In this document: in pieces, positions 36,257-46,231 of the stretch | Position numbering within the stretch: the first letter of the stretch is position 1 | How the letters are laid out: every line of letters starts with the position of its first letter | Source of the DNA: Bordetella ansorpii | GTDB taxonomy: Bacteria; Pseudomonadota; Gammaproteobacteria; Burkholderiales; Burkholderiaceae_B | Assembly (NCBI RefSeq): GCF_900078315.1 | Contig: NZ_FKBS01000017.1 | Span: 365,649-429,648, forward strand | Reading direction: 5' to 3' | DNA length: 64,000 bases | The notes under the pieces: model-generated | Databases searched by the model: none | What the model was told of the DNA's origin: nothing | What the model saw: the letters and a program-made list of their open reading frames with translations, nothing else | Translations under genes and position numbers: made by a program

Positions 36257-36279
36257 AAAAAACCGCGCCTGGGCGCGGT
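36257..36279 (-). terminator. Intrinsic terminator after the LMW phosphatase gene
   Basis: Stem ACCGCGCC / GGCGCGGT with a 2-base loop, followed on the minus strand by TTTTTT. It insulates the phosphatase transcript from the isc promoter just downstream. Confidence 0.85.
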
Positions 36280-36344
36280 CTGAGGATGAGCGACACGGTT
36301 TGCCGGCGCCACCCAGGGGAGGCGCGGCACGACTTCGGAATGGC

Positions 36345-36836
36345 TTACGCGGCCTGGTACTGCGTGGCGCGCTTGCGCACCAGCTCAAGCACGCCCTGAC
36401 AGGCGTCTTCGATGTAATCCAGTACCTTGCCGAAACCTTCGGGACCGCCGTAATACGGATCGGGCACGGTGGCTTCCTCGAACTCGTTCGCGAAGCGCAT
36501 CAGCAGCATCAGCTTGTGCTGGTAGGCCTTCGGGCACTGCTGCTGCATGGCGGACAGGTTGTCCCAGTCCATCGCCAGGATGAGGTCGAAGTCGCGGAAG
36601 TCTTCCGCGGTGACCTGGCGGGCCTCGCAGTGAGTGATGTCGTAGCCGCGCTTGCGGGCCGCGGCCAGGGCCCGGGCATCGGGCGCTTCGCCGATGTGAT
36701 AGGCGTGGGTGCCGGCAGAGTCGATCCGCACGACGTCACCCAACCCGGCGTCATTCACCAGATGGCGGAAGACGCCTTCTGCGCTCGGCGAGCGACAGAT
36801 ATTGCCCATGCAAACGAAAAGTACCTTGGTCATCAT
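36345..36836 (-). CDS. Low-molecular-weight protein tyrosine phosphatase
   Basis: 163 aa. The catalytic P-loop is VLFVCMGNICRSPSAEG (C-x5-R-S), and the general-acid Asp is in VPDPYYGGPEGF. Similar to Wzb/YfkJ-type LMW-PTPs that dephosphorylate tyrosine kinases or arginine. No cognate kinase or polysaccharide genes are nearby. Start is at the first of two adjacent ATGs; the second (36833) is equally possible. Confidence 0.92.
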   Translation of the reverse strand: MMTKVLFVCMGNICRSPSAEGVFRHLVNDAGLGDVVRIDSAGTHAYHIGEAPDARALAAARKRGYDITHCEARQVTAEDFRDFDLILAMDWDNLSAMQQQCPKAYQHKLMLLMRFANEFEEATVPDPYYGGPEGFGKVLDYIEDACQGVLELVRKRATQYQAA

Positions 36837-37086
36837 GGCGTCAAGTGTGCGGGAAAACCCGGAACATAGCAAGTTTTTTTTGCAGTTCTGTTATATGAAT
36901 ATCCATCATTTAAAAGATCAATTTTCCCAATAAAATCAATCAATTGAATGACGTTTCAAATACATGACACAGCACCTTTTCAACCGCTGAACGGGATGCG
37001 GCGAATCCGCCCCCGATTTAAGCGCACGCCACGCCGGGCGGCACGCATTTGTAACGATAGGACGCCATCCGCTACGACCCTATTTA

Positions 37087-39117
<2,031 letters not shown>

Positions 39118-39133
39118 GCTAGACTTTTCCAAG

Positions 39134-39171
39134 ATGTCTTTTTCAAGACATTCTGTCGGGGGTAAACCCCC
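39134..39171. promoter_or_regulatory. Two adjacent inverted repeats in the uvrB/aminotransferase gap
   Basis: ATGTCTT-TTTC-AAGACAT (39134-39151) and GGGGG-TAAA-CCCCC (39158-39171) lie one after the other in the 102-base divergent gap. Both have perfect arms. They could be operators or 5'-leader hairpins; neither resembles the LexA box. Confidence 0.5.
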
Positions 39172-39219
39172 CATTATCCACAGCACCCGGTAGTGCGTCC
39201 ACCCAGCCATTCAACGCCC

Positions 39220-40422
39220 ATGAGCAACCTCTTCGCTTCCGTCGAACTCGCGCCGCGCGACCCCATTCTTGGCCTGAACGAGCAGTACAACGCCGACACC
39301 CGCCCCGGCAAGGTGAACCTCGGCGTCGGCGTGTACTACGACGACGAAGGGCGTATTCCGCTGCTGGGCGCCGTGCGCAAGGCCGAAGTCGCCCGTGTCG
39401 AAGCCGCCGCCGCCCGCGGCTACCTGCCCATCGAAGGCATCCCCGGCTACAACAAGGGCGCGCAGGCCCTGTTGCTGGGCGCCGACTCGCCTCTGGCCGC
39501 CGCCGGCCGCGTGCTGACCGCCCAGGCCCTGGGCGGAACCGGCGCACTGAAGATCGGCGCCGACTTCCTGCGCCAGCTGCTGCCGAAATCCAAGGTGCTG
39601 ATCAGCGACCCCAGTTGGGAAAACCACCGCGCCCTGTTCGAGCGCGCCGGCTTCCCGGTCGGCACCTACACCTACTACGATGCCGCCACGCACGGCCTGA
39701 ACTTCGACGGCATGCTGGCCGACCTGAAGTCGGCTCCGGCCAACACCATCGTGGTGCTGCACGCTTGCTGCCACAACCCCACCGGCGTCGACCCCACGGC
39801 CGAGCAGTGGCGCCAGATCGCCGACGTGGTCAAGGCCAATGGCCTGGTCCCGTTCCTGGACATCGCGTACCAGGGCTTCGGCGATGGCCTGCAGGAAGAT
39901 GCCTCGGTCGTGCGCATGTTCGCCGACCTCGACGTCACGATGCTGATCAGTTCGTCGTTCTCGAAGTCGTTCTCGCTGTACGGCGAGCGCGTGGGCGCCC
40001 TGACCGTGGTGGCCGGCGACAAGGAAGAGGCCGGCCGCGTGCTGAGCCAACTGAAGCGCACCATCCGCACCAACTATTCCAACCCGCCCACCCACGGCGG
40101 CACGCTGGTCTCCACCATCCTGAACGACGCCGGGCTGTTCGCGGAGTGGGACCGCGAACTGGCCGGCATGCGCGACCGCATCCGCCTGATGCGCAAGCAG
40201 CTGGTCGACAAGATCAAGGAACACGGCGCCACGCAGGACTTCAGCTTCGTGCTGAAGCAGCGCGGCATGTTCTCGTACTCGGGCCTGACCAGCCAGCAGG
40301 TCGATCGCCTGCGCGAAGAGCATGGCGTCTACGCCATCAGCACCGGCCGCATCTGCGTGGCCGCGCTGAACAGCCGCAACATCGACGTGGTGGCAAAGGC
40401 CATCGCCGCCGTGTTGAAGTAA
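39220..40422 (+). CDS. Class I aromatic/aspartate aminotransferase (TyrB/AspC-like)
   Basis: 400 aa PLP-dependent transaminase. Begins [29 protein letters not shown], the AspC/TyrB N-terminus. The PLP Lys is in [19 protein letters not shown], with [13 protein letters not shown] and [13 protein letters not shown] also typical. Transfers amino groups between aspartate or aromatic amino acids and 2-oxoglutarate; which is preferred cannot be seen. Followed by a strong terminator. Confidence 0.95.
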   Translation: MSNLFASVELAPRDPILGLNEQYNADTRPGKVNLGVGVYYDDEGRIPLLGAVRKAEVARVEAAAARGYLPIEGIPGYNKGAQALLLGADSPLAAAGRVLTAQALGGTGALKIGADFLRQLLPKSKVLISDPSWENHRALFERAGFPVGTYTYYDAATHGLNFDGMLADLKSAPANTIVVLHACCHNPTGVDPTAEQWRQIADVVKANGLVPFLDIAYQGFGDGLQEDASVVRMFADLDVTMLISSSFSKSFSLYGERVGALTVVAGDKEEAGRVLSQLKRTIRTNYSNPPTHGGTLVSTILNDAGLFAEWDRELAGMRDRIRLMRKQLVDKIKEHGATQDFSFVLKQRGMFSYSGLTSQQVDRLREEHGVYAISTGRICVAALNSRNIDVVAKAIAAVLK

Positions 40423-40449
40423 GCCTCACCGCTGTTCGGCACGCGCGGA

Positions 40450-40477
40450 ACGGAGCCCACGGGCTCCGTTTTTCTTT
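40450..40477 (+). terminator. Rho-independent terminator after aminotransferase gene
   Basis: Stem ACGGAGCC / GGCTCCGT with loop CACG, then TTTTTCTTT. It lies 28 bases after the stop codon. Confidence 0.9.
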
Positions 40478-40582
40478 GGTGCCTGGGCCAGTACGTGCTT
40501 TTGCCGCGGCGCACGCCGCCCTTGCAGCATCGCGTTTCATACGCGTGTCTTGCATTTTTCCGCTGCGTCCCCCAGAATGCCG

Positions 40583-40598
40583 CTGTATATACATACAG
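40583..40598. promoter_or_regulatory. LexA box (SOS operator)
   Basis: CTGTATATACATACAG matches the CTGT-N8-ACAG SOS consensus exactly, 29 bases before the lexA start, so LexA represses its own gene. Confidence 0.95.
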
Positions 40599-40627
40599 TC
40601 CGCGTTCAGCGCACACGGATCATCGCC

Positions 40628-41281
40628 ATGGCCACGAAACTCACGGAACGCCAACAGGAAATCCTGGATCTCATCCGCCAGACGGTTGCCCGCACCGGCT
40701 TTCCGCCCACGCGCGCCGAAATCGCGCAGGCACTGGGCTTTCGCTCGCCCAACGCCGCCGAAGACCACCTGAAGGCGCTGGCCCGCAAGGGCGCCATCGA
40801 ACTCACCGCCGGCGCCTCGCGCGGCATTCGGCTCAAGCCGTCGGCCGATGCGCCTGCCGAGGCTCCCGCCGCCATCGCCTCGGCCCTGTCCCACCTGCTG
40901 CTGCCGCTCATCGGCCGCGTCGCCGCGGGCAGCCCCATGCTGGCCGCCGAGCACGTCGAACGCGAAGTCGGCGTCGATCCAGGCCTGTTCGCCCAGGCGC
41001 CCGATTACCTGCTCAAGGTGCGCGGCATGAGCATGCGCGACGCCGGCATCCTCGAAGGCGACCTGCTGGCCGTCAAGAAGACCGCCGAAGCGCGCAACGG
41101 CCAGATCGTCATCGCCCGGCTCGACGACGAGGTCACCGTCAAGCGCCTGCAACGGCAAAACGGCCGCATCGAACTGCTGCCCGAGAACCCCGACTTCTCG
41201 CCCATCATCGTGCAGGCCGGGCAGGACTTCTCGCTCGAAGGCATCGCCGTCGGACTCATCCGTACGCAGCCGCTGCACTGA
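40628..41281 (+). CDS. lexA: LexA, SOS repressor
   Basis: 217 aa. N-terminal HTH ([51 protein letters not shown]). The self-cleavage Ala-Gly bond is in VAAGSPML, the catalytic Ser in [11 protein letters not shown] and the catalytic Lys in [10 protein letters not shown]. An SOS box in its promoter shows autorepression. I see no other CTGT-N8-ACAG operator placed upstream of a gene here. Confidence 0.97.
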   Translation: MATKLTERQQEILDLIRQTVARTGFPPTRAEIAQALGFRSPNAAEDHLKALARKGAIELTAGASRGIRLKPSADAPAEAPAAIASALSHLLLPLIGRVAAGSPMLAAEHVEREVGVDPGLFAQAPDYLLKVRGMSMRDAGILEGDLLAVKKTAEARNGQIVIARLDDEVTVKRLQRQNGRIELLPENPDFSPIIVQAGQDFSLEGIAVGLIRTQPLH

Positions 41282-41524
41282 GCGCTTCACCACCGGGCGC
41301 CTGCCCGAACGCAGGCCCCGCTTCGCGGCCTGCCGTGCCATCCATGGCAAGCCGCGCTCTCCATGCCTGGTTCATGCAGCCTTACATGATCCCGCGCAAG
41401 TCCCCTCTTCCAAGCCGGTTATGCATATTGCCGATCGGTCTTTGTCGCGGCGGCAACGTCCCCATAAGATCGCGTGTCGGTCGCCCACCGCGGCGCCAGC
41501 AGCAACGCTTTCCAGGATGTCTTC

Positions 41525-42499
41525 ATGAAGTTCTTCCCCCGTGTCCGCAACCTGCAACTGGGCGGCGCCGTCGCCGCGCTGGTCATGGGCCTGTCCGGCC
41601 CCGCCCACGCCGACCGCGTCATCCGCATCATCGTGCCGTACGGGCCGGGCGCCACACAGGACGCCGTCGCCCGCACCTTCACCAATGAACTCGGCCAGGC
41701 GCTCGACGCCACGGTCGTGGTGGAGAACCGCGCGGGCGCGGGCGGCAGCGTGGGCACCACGCAAGTGGCGCGCGCCGCCCCCGACGGCAATACGCTGGTG
41801 ATGGCCGCGGCCAGCCACTACCTGGCCGCGCACCTGTATGCCAAACTGCCGTACGATCCGGTGGCCGACTTCGCGCCGGTGTCCTACGTGGGCCGCACGG
41901 GCTACGTGGTGGGCGTGTCGGCGCCGTCCGGCATCGACAGCCTGCAGGCGCTGATCGCGCGCGCCAAGGCCGAACCGGGCAAGCTGAATTATGCCTCGGC
42001 CGGCAACGGCAGCGCCTCTCATCTGGCAACAGCTCTGTTGGCCGCGCAAGCCGGCATTACGCTGCAGCACATCCCCACCAAGTCGACGGGCGACGCCGTG
42101 ACCGAACTGCTGGCCGGCCGCGTCGAAGTCGTCACCGGCGCCAGCATCGGCATGCTGGCCTACCGCAACGATACACGCGTCAAACTCCTGGCCTACTCGG
42201 GCGAGAAGCGCTCGCAATTCCTGCCCGATCTCCCCACCGTGGCCGAAGCCGGCCTGCCCGGTTATGTATTCGACTCCTGGCTGGGCCTGCTGGCGCCCGC
42301 CGGGACGCCCGCCGCCGAGATCGAACGCATCAACGCCGCCGTGCAGAAGGTGCTGCAAGACCCCGTGGTGCAGAAGCGCCTGTCCAACCTGGGCGTAGAA
42401 GCCGGCTCCTTGCCCGTGGCGCAATTCCAGGCCTTGCTGCGGCAAGACTGGAAGAAATCCGCCGAGGTCGTCAAGGCGGCCGGTGCGCGCATCGAATAA
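41525..42499 (+). CDS. Bug-type (TctC family) periplasmic solute-binding protein
   Basis: 324 aa. Signal peptide MKFFPRVRNLQLGGAVAALVMGLSGPAHA. Bug motifs: DRVIRIIVPYGPGATQDAVARTF, VVVENRAGAGGSVGTTQVARAAPDGNTLVMA, NYASAGNGSASHLATALLAAQAGITLQHIP and LPTVAEAGLPGYVFDSWLGLLAPAG. It stands alone: no regulator, permease or enzyme gene adjoins it on the same strand. The ligand is unknown. Confidence 0.93.
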   Translation: MKFFPRVRNLQLGGAVAALVMGLSGPAHADRVIRIIVPYGPGATQDAVARTFTNELGQALDATVVVENRAGAGGSVGTTQVARAAPDGNTLVMAAASHYLAAHLYAKLPYDPVADFAPVSYVGRTGYVVGVSAPSGIDSLQALIARAKAEPGKLNYASAGNGSASHLATALLAAQAGITLQHIPTKSTGDAVTELLAGRVEVVTGASIGMLAYRNDTRVKLLAYSGEKRSQFLPDLPTVAEAGLPGYVFDSWLGLLAPAGTPAAEIERINAAVQKVLQDPVVQKRLSNLGVEAGSLPVAQFQALLRQDWKKSAEVVKAAGARIE

Positions 42500-42964
42500 T
42501 CGCCAGACGAGCACTGTCCGCCTGCCTCCATGCAGGGGGCGGACACGCCGGGCGACAGAGGCAACCGGCATTCCTGTAAAGAAAATGCAATAAAAAGTAT
42601 TGCGAGATCAGGCCAAGCTCCACGCCCTGCGCCCCGACCGTCCAGGCACACGGTTTGCTCGCTACCTCGCCCCCACCCTCTCGCCCCACCCGCCCATAGG
42701 CGCAATCGCCCTGCGGCGCCCCATCCCGCCGGCTGCGCTCGCGCGGCGTTATCCGCCGGAAAACGGGCATTCATGTTTATTAACAAAATGGCTCATTCGC
42801 ACATATGGGCCGCTTTTCCCCAGGTTATTAATGTCGCCTTAAAAGAAAAGGGGCGGCATTCGTGCTGCTCCGCGCAAGCGCGCAACCCCCAATAACAACA
42901 GCCATCGCATGATGGGGCAGCCGTCCGGTTTCGAGATGGGCTGCGTTGGCACACGAGGGATGTC
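42500..42964. other. Non-coding gap before the T6SS cassette
   Basis: No convincing gene in 465 bases. It holds an inverted repeat TGTCCGCC / GGCGGACA (42515-42545) just after the Bug gene, without a T-run. It also holds a wobble-paired hairpin AATGTCGCC / GGCGGCATT (42830-42860) in an AT-richer stretch about 105 bases before vgrG. The latter part probably contains the promoter and leader of the vgrG cassette; no clear -35/-10 was identified. Confidence 0.5.
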
Positions 42965-45319
42965 ATGGACGTACCGGATTCCATCCAATATCGCGCCATC
43001 GTCGCGCACACGCCCCTGGAGGGCCAGGTCGCCTTCCGCAGCATGACCGGTTCGGAAGGCCTGTCGCGATTGTTCGAGTTCGACGTCGAGCTGATCGCCG
43101 ACAACTACAACCTGGATCTGGACGCGTTGCTGGGCAAGCCGCTGACGCTGGAGATGGAAACGCAGTCGGGCTCGCGCTTCCTGGATGGCCACGTGACGCG
43201 TTGCGAGATGATCGGCCGCGAAAGCGGCACCTCGCGCCACTACATCTATCGGGCCACGGTGCGCCCGTGGCTGTGGTATTTGACCCAGACCTCGGACAGC
43301 AAGATCTTCCAGAAGAAGACCGTGCCCGACGTGATTGCCGAAGTGCTGGGCGAATACGGTTTCGCGTTCGAGTCGAAACTGACCGGCGCCTACCGAACCT
43401 GGGAATACTGCGTGCAGTACCAGGAAACCGATTTCGCCTTCCTCAGCCGCCTGATGGAACACGAAGGCATCTATTACTACTTCAAGCACGGCAACGGGCA
43501 ACATACGCTGGTCATGGTCGACGACGTGGCCTCGCACGAAGAACAGCCGGGTTACGAAGACATTCCGTATTACGGCCCGGATCGCCTGGTCACGCCGCAG
43601 GATGAATACATCTCGATGTGGGAAGTGGCCTCGGCGATTACGCCGGATAGCTACGCCACGGTGGACTACGACCCGATCAAGCCGGGCGCCAGCCTGGATG
43701 CCGTCTCGCGCCAGCCGGGCGGCTCGCAAAGCGGCAACCTGGAGATGTACGAATGGCAAGGCGGCTTCCAGGAGCCCGATCAGGCCGAGCAATATTCGAA
43801 GGTGCGCCTGCAAGAGCTTCAAACCCAGCGCAAGCAGGGCCGCGGCATGGGCTCCGCGCGCAAGATCGCGCCGGGTTATCTCTTCACGCTGAAGAACCAT
43901 CCGCGCTCGGCCGAGAACAAAGAGTATCTGGTGCTGTCGGCCAACTACCGCATGAACTCCGGCGGGCATTCGACGGGTTCGGGTTCCGAATTCTTCTGGG
44001 AAACCTCGTTCGTCGTCCTGCCCACCAGCCATCAGTACCGCGCCCCCCGCACCTCGCCGATTCCGCATACCCACGGCCCGCAGACCGCGCGCGTGGTGGG
44101 CCCGGCCGGCGAGGAGATCTGGACGGACGAATACGGCCGCATCAAGGTGCAGTTCCACTGGGACCGCTACGGCCAGAAGAACGAGAACAGCTCGTGCTGG
44201 GTGCGCGTTTCCAGCCCCTGGGCCGGCGGCGGCTTCGGCGGCCTGCAGTTGCCGCGCATCAACGACGAGGTCGTGGTGGACTTCATCGGCGGCTGCCCGG
44301 ACCGTCCGCTGATACTGGGCCGCGTCTACAACGGCAACAACATGCCGCCCGTGGACCTGCCCGCCAGCGCGACGCAAAGCGGCTTCCGCAGCCAGTCGGT
44401 ACATGGCGACCCGTCCATGTCCAACCGCATGATCTTCGACGACAAGCTGGGCCTGGAGCTGTTCCACACCCGCGCGCAGCGCAACATGCTGAACGACGTG
44501 GTCAATGACCACGACCACCACGTCGGCAACAACCACTGCCAGAACGTGGGCGTGGATCACACGCATACGGTGGGCAAGAACCACACGCAGACGATCGGCT
44601 GCAACCATACCATCGAGGTGGGCGAGGATCTGAAGACCACCATCAAGCGGATGGAGGAACGGCTGGTGCAGGCCGAGCAGAAGATCACGGTGATGAAGGA
44701 TGCGACGCAGCGGTTCGAGGGGCAGTTCACCAAGACGGTCATCGGCCTGGAAAAGCGCATCACCACGGCCAGGCAAGAGATCACGGTGCAACAGGCCGCC
44801 CTGCACAAGTACAACACCACGCTGACGCAACAGGTGGACGCCAATCATGAATTGAAGGTGCAAGCCGACCAAAGCACGAAGATCCTGGGCGAAATGAAGG
44901 TCGAGGCAGGCAGCTTCTGGAAGTCGGTCAAGGGCAGCGTCTGGGACCATACCAATGGCTTCAAGTTTGGGTCCGTATTGGGTACTAACACGTCTATCTA
45001 CGCGGCGCTGAACACGACACTGTCGGCGGTTAGCTTTTCCTGCAACGGAATGAGCACTACCGTTAACGGTCTCTCGGCGACCATCGTGGGCAAGACCTTG
45101 CGCACGGCGGGCCAGAAGGCCGACCTGGTGGCGGCGGAGGATAGGCTGGTGGCCATGAAGAACAGCATAAATGCCGTTCGCTCCAACACCGCCGTGCTGT
45201 CCCGGATCACGCGCGGGGTGAAGGCGACGCAAAGTGGTCTCAAGCAAGACCTGAATGGCGTGAAGAACAACATCAGCACCTTGGACAACCGGGTCTCGGC
45301 GCTCGAGAGCCACGCATAG
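42965..45319 (+). CDS. VgrG (TssI), T6SS spike protein with C-terminal coiled-coil extension
   Basis: 784 aa. N-terminal phage gp27-like base (YRAIVAHTPLEGQVAFRSMTGSEGLSRLFEFDVEL). The OB-fold region is ARVVGPAGEEIWTDEYGRIKVQFHWDR and SSPWAGGGFGGLQLPRINDEVVVDFIGGCPDRPLILGRVYNG. A gp5-like repeat needle comes next (HHVGNNHCQNVGVDHTHTVGKNHTQTIG). The last roughly 250 residues are mostly heptad-like (KRMEERLVQAEQKI, LDNRVSALESHA) with no enzyme motif I recognise. It trimerises at the tip of the Hcp tube. GAGGG ribosome site upstream of ATG. First gene of a six-gene cassette. Confidence 0.95.
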   Translation: MDVPDSIQYRAIVAHTPLEGQVAFRSMTGSEGLSRLFEFDVELIADNYNLDLDALLGKPLTLEMETQSGSRFLDGHVTRCEMIGRESGTSRHYIYRATVRPWLWYLTQTSDSKIFQKKTVPDVIAEVLGEYGFAFESKLTGAYRTWEYCVQYQETDFAFLSRLMEHEGIYYYFKHGNGQHTLVMVDDVASHEEQPGYEDIPYYGPDRLVTPQDEYISMWEVASAITPDSYATVDYDPIKPGASLDAVSRQPGGSQSGNLEMYEWQGGFQEPDQAEQYSKVRLQELQTQRKQGRGMGSARKIAPGYLFTLKNHPRSAENKEYLVLSANYRMNSGGHSTGSGSEFFWETSFVVLPTSHQYRAPRTSPIPHTHGPQTARVVGPAGEEIWTDEYGRIKVQFHWDRYGQKNENSSCWVRVSSPWAGGGFGGLQLPRINDEVVVDFIGGCPDRPLILGRVYNGNNMPPVDLPASATQSGFRSQSVHGDPSMSNRMIFDDKLGLELFHTRAQRNMLNDVVNDHDHHVGNNHCQNVGVDHTHTVGKNHTQTIGCNHTIEVGEDLKTTIKRMEERLVQAEQKITVMKDATQRFEGQFTKTVIGLEKRITTARQEITVQQAALHKYNTTLTQQVDANHELKVQADQSTKILGEMKVEAGSFWKSVKGSVWDHTNGFKFGSVLGTNTSIYAALNTTLSAVSFSCNGMSTTVNGLSATIVGKTLRTAGQKADLVAAEDRLVAMKNSINAVRSNTAVLSRITRGVKATQSGLKQDLNGVKNNISTLDNRVSALESHA

Positions 45320-45329
45320 GAACCCATTC

Positions 45330-45752
45330 ATGCAGTGGATCAAATACCTCATGCCAGGCATGGGGATCGTTTTTCTGGTCTTGATAGCCTGGATGATCTA
45401 CACCAAGGACTACAACACGGCTGCCGCCCTGGCGGTGTCCGTGGTGCTGACCGCCATCATGTACTTCGTCTTCTTCCATCCCTACTTTCGCCAGGAGGCG
45501 CTGGCCAACCGGTTGGAGCAGGAAGGCTCGGCCACTCAGGCTCTCATCCTGAGCGTGAAAGACACCGGCAAGTACCTGAATGAAGTGCCGATCATGCGCG
45601 TGAGCGTGCGATACACCGTGAACGGCCAGGAGCGCACCGGCGAAGTGAAGCAGCCCATCCCCTACCAATCCCTGGCTGCCGTCCAGGCAGGAAAGCGTAT
45701 CGGCATACGCCTCGATCCGAGAAAGGAAGGCCGGTTCGTGCTGAAGCTCTGA
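45330..45752 (+). CDS. Small two-TM membrane protein in the VgrG cassette (paralogue 1)
   Basis: 140 aa. Two N-terminal TM helices (about residues 5-23 and 32-50). A soluble part of roughly 85 residues, rich in beta strands, follows: ATQALILSVKDTGKYLNEVPIMRVSVRYTVNGQER and YQSLAAVQAGKRIGIRLDPR. The shape recalls DUF3592-like proteins, but I do not recognise the family with certainty. Ten bases after vgrG; paralogous to the next gene. It could be an immunity protein or a T6SS membrane accessory; both are inference. Confidence 0.8.
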   Translation: MQWIKYLMPGMGIVFLVLIAWMIYTKDYNTAAALAVSVVLTAIMYFVFFHPYFRQEALANRLEQEGSATQALILSVKDTGKYLNEVPIMRVSVRYTVNGQERTGEVKQPIPYQSLAAVQAGKRIGIRLDPRKEGRFVLKL

Positions 45753-45803
45753 GGCGTCACGCGCCGCCCCGTCCTTGCATGAAAACCCGACAGAGGAGAC
45801 GGC

Positions 45804-46226
45804 ATGCAGTGGGTGAAGTACCTGTTCCGCATCCCGTTGTGCGTATTTCTGGTCTGGTCCGCTTGGTCGTTGCACGCGCAGCGGTATGAAGAGTCGGTCG
45901 CCATGCTTCTGACCGCCTTGTTCTTGGCCGGGATGTATCACTTCGTTCTTAGCGCTCACATCCGCCAGGAAGCGCTGATGAAGCGCCTGGATACGGACGG
46001 TCTGCGCGTTCAGGCGACGATCCTCGGCGTGGAAGCGACGTCCACGTACCTGAATGAAGTGCCTGTCATGCGCGTGAAGGTCAAGTACGTCGCCGCGGGC
46101 AAAGAGCACATACACGAGATACGCCAGCCCATTGCCTATCAGGCCCTGTCCTATCTGCAACTGGGCAAACGCATCCCCATACTGGTCGACCCAAAGCGCA
46201 CCGAGCAGTTCGTGCTGCAGTTCTGA
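45804..46226 (+). CDS. Small two-TM membrane protein in the VgrG cassette (paralogue 2)
   Basis: 140 aa, the same length and layout as the preceding gene, with the conserved blocks MQWVKYLFRI, RQEALMKRL, TYLNEVPVMRVKVKYV, RQPIAYQALSYLQLGKRIPILVDPKR and a terminal FVLQF. The soluble domain is better conserved between copies than the TM part. A tandem duplication that has since diverged. Six bases before the DUF2169 gene, hence probably cotranscribed. Function unknown. Confidence 0.8.
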   Translation: MQWVKYLFRIPLCVFLVWSAWSLHAQRYEESVAMLLTALFLAGMYHFVLSAHIRQEALMKRLDTDGLRVQATILGVEATSTYLNEVPVMRVKVKYVAAGKEHIHEIRQPIAYQALSYLQLGKRIPILVDPKRTEQFVLQF

Positions 46227-46231
46227 AGCCC

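Noticed and set aside
39150-39190. LexA box at uvrB formed by CTGT at 39153 and ACAG at 39180
   Set aside because: The two half-sites are 23 bases apart rather than 8, and the bases between form a different hairpin.
41311-41333. Intrinsic terminator after lexA (GCAGGCC / GGCCTGC)
   Set aside because: The stem is present but no T-run follows on either strand, so it is not called.
42600-42895. Small coding frames in the gap before vgrG
   Set aside because: They are low-complexity Pro/Arg-rich or lack ribosome sites, and none shows codon bias like neighbouring genes.
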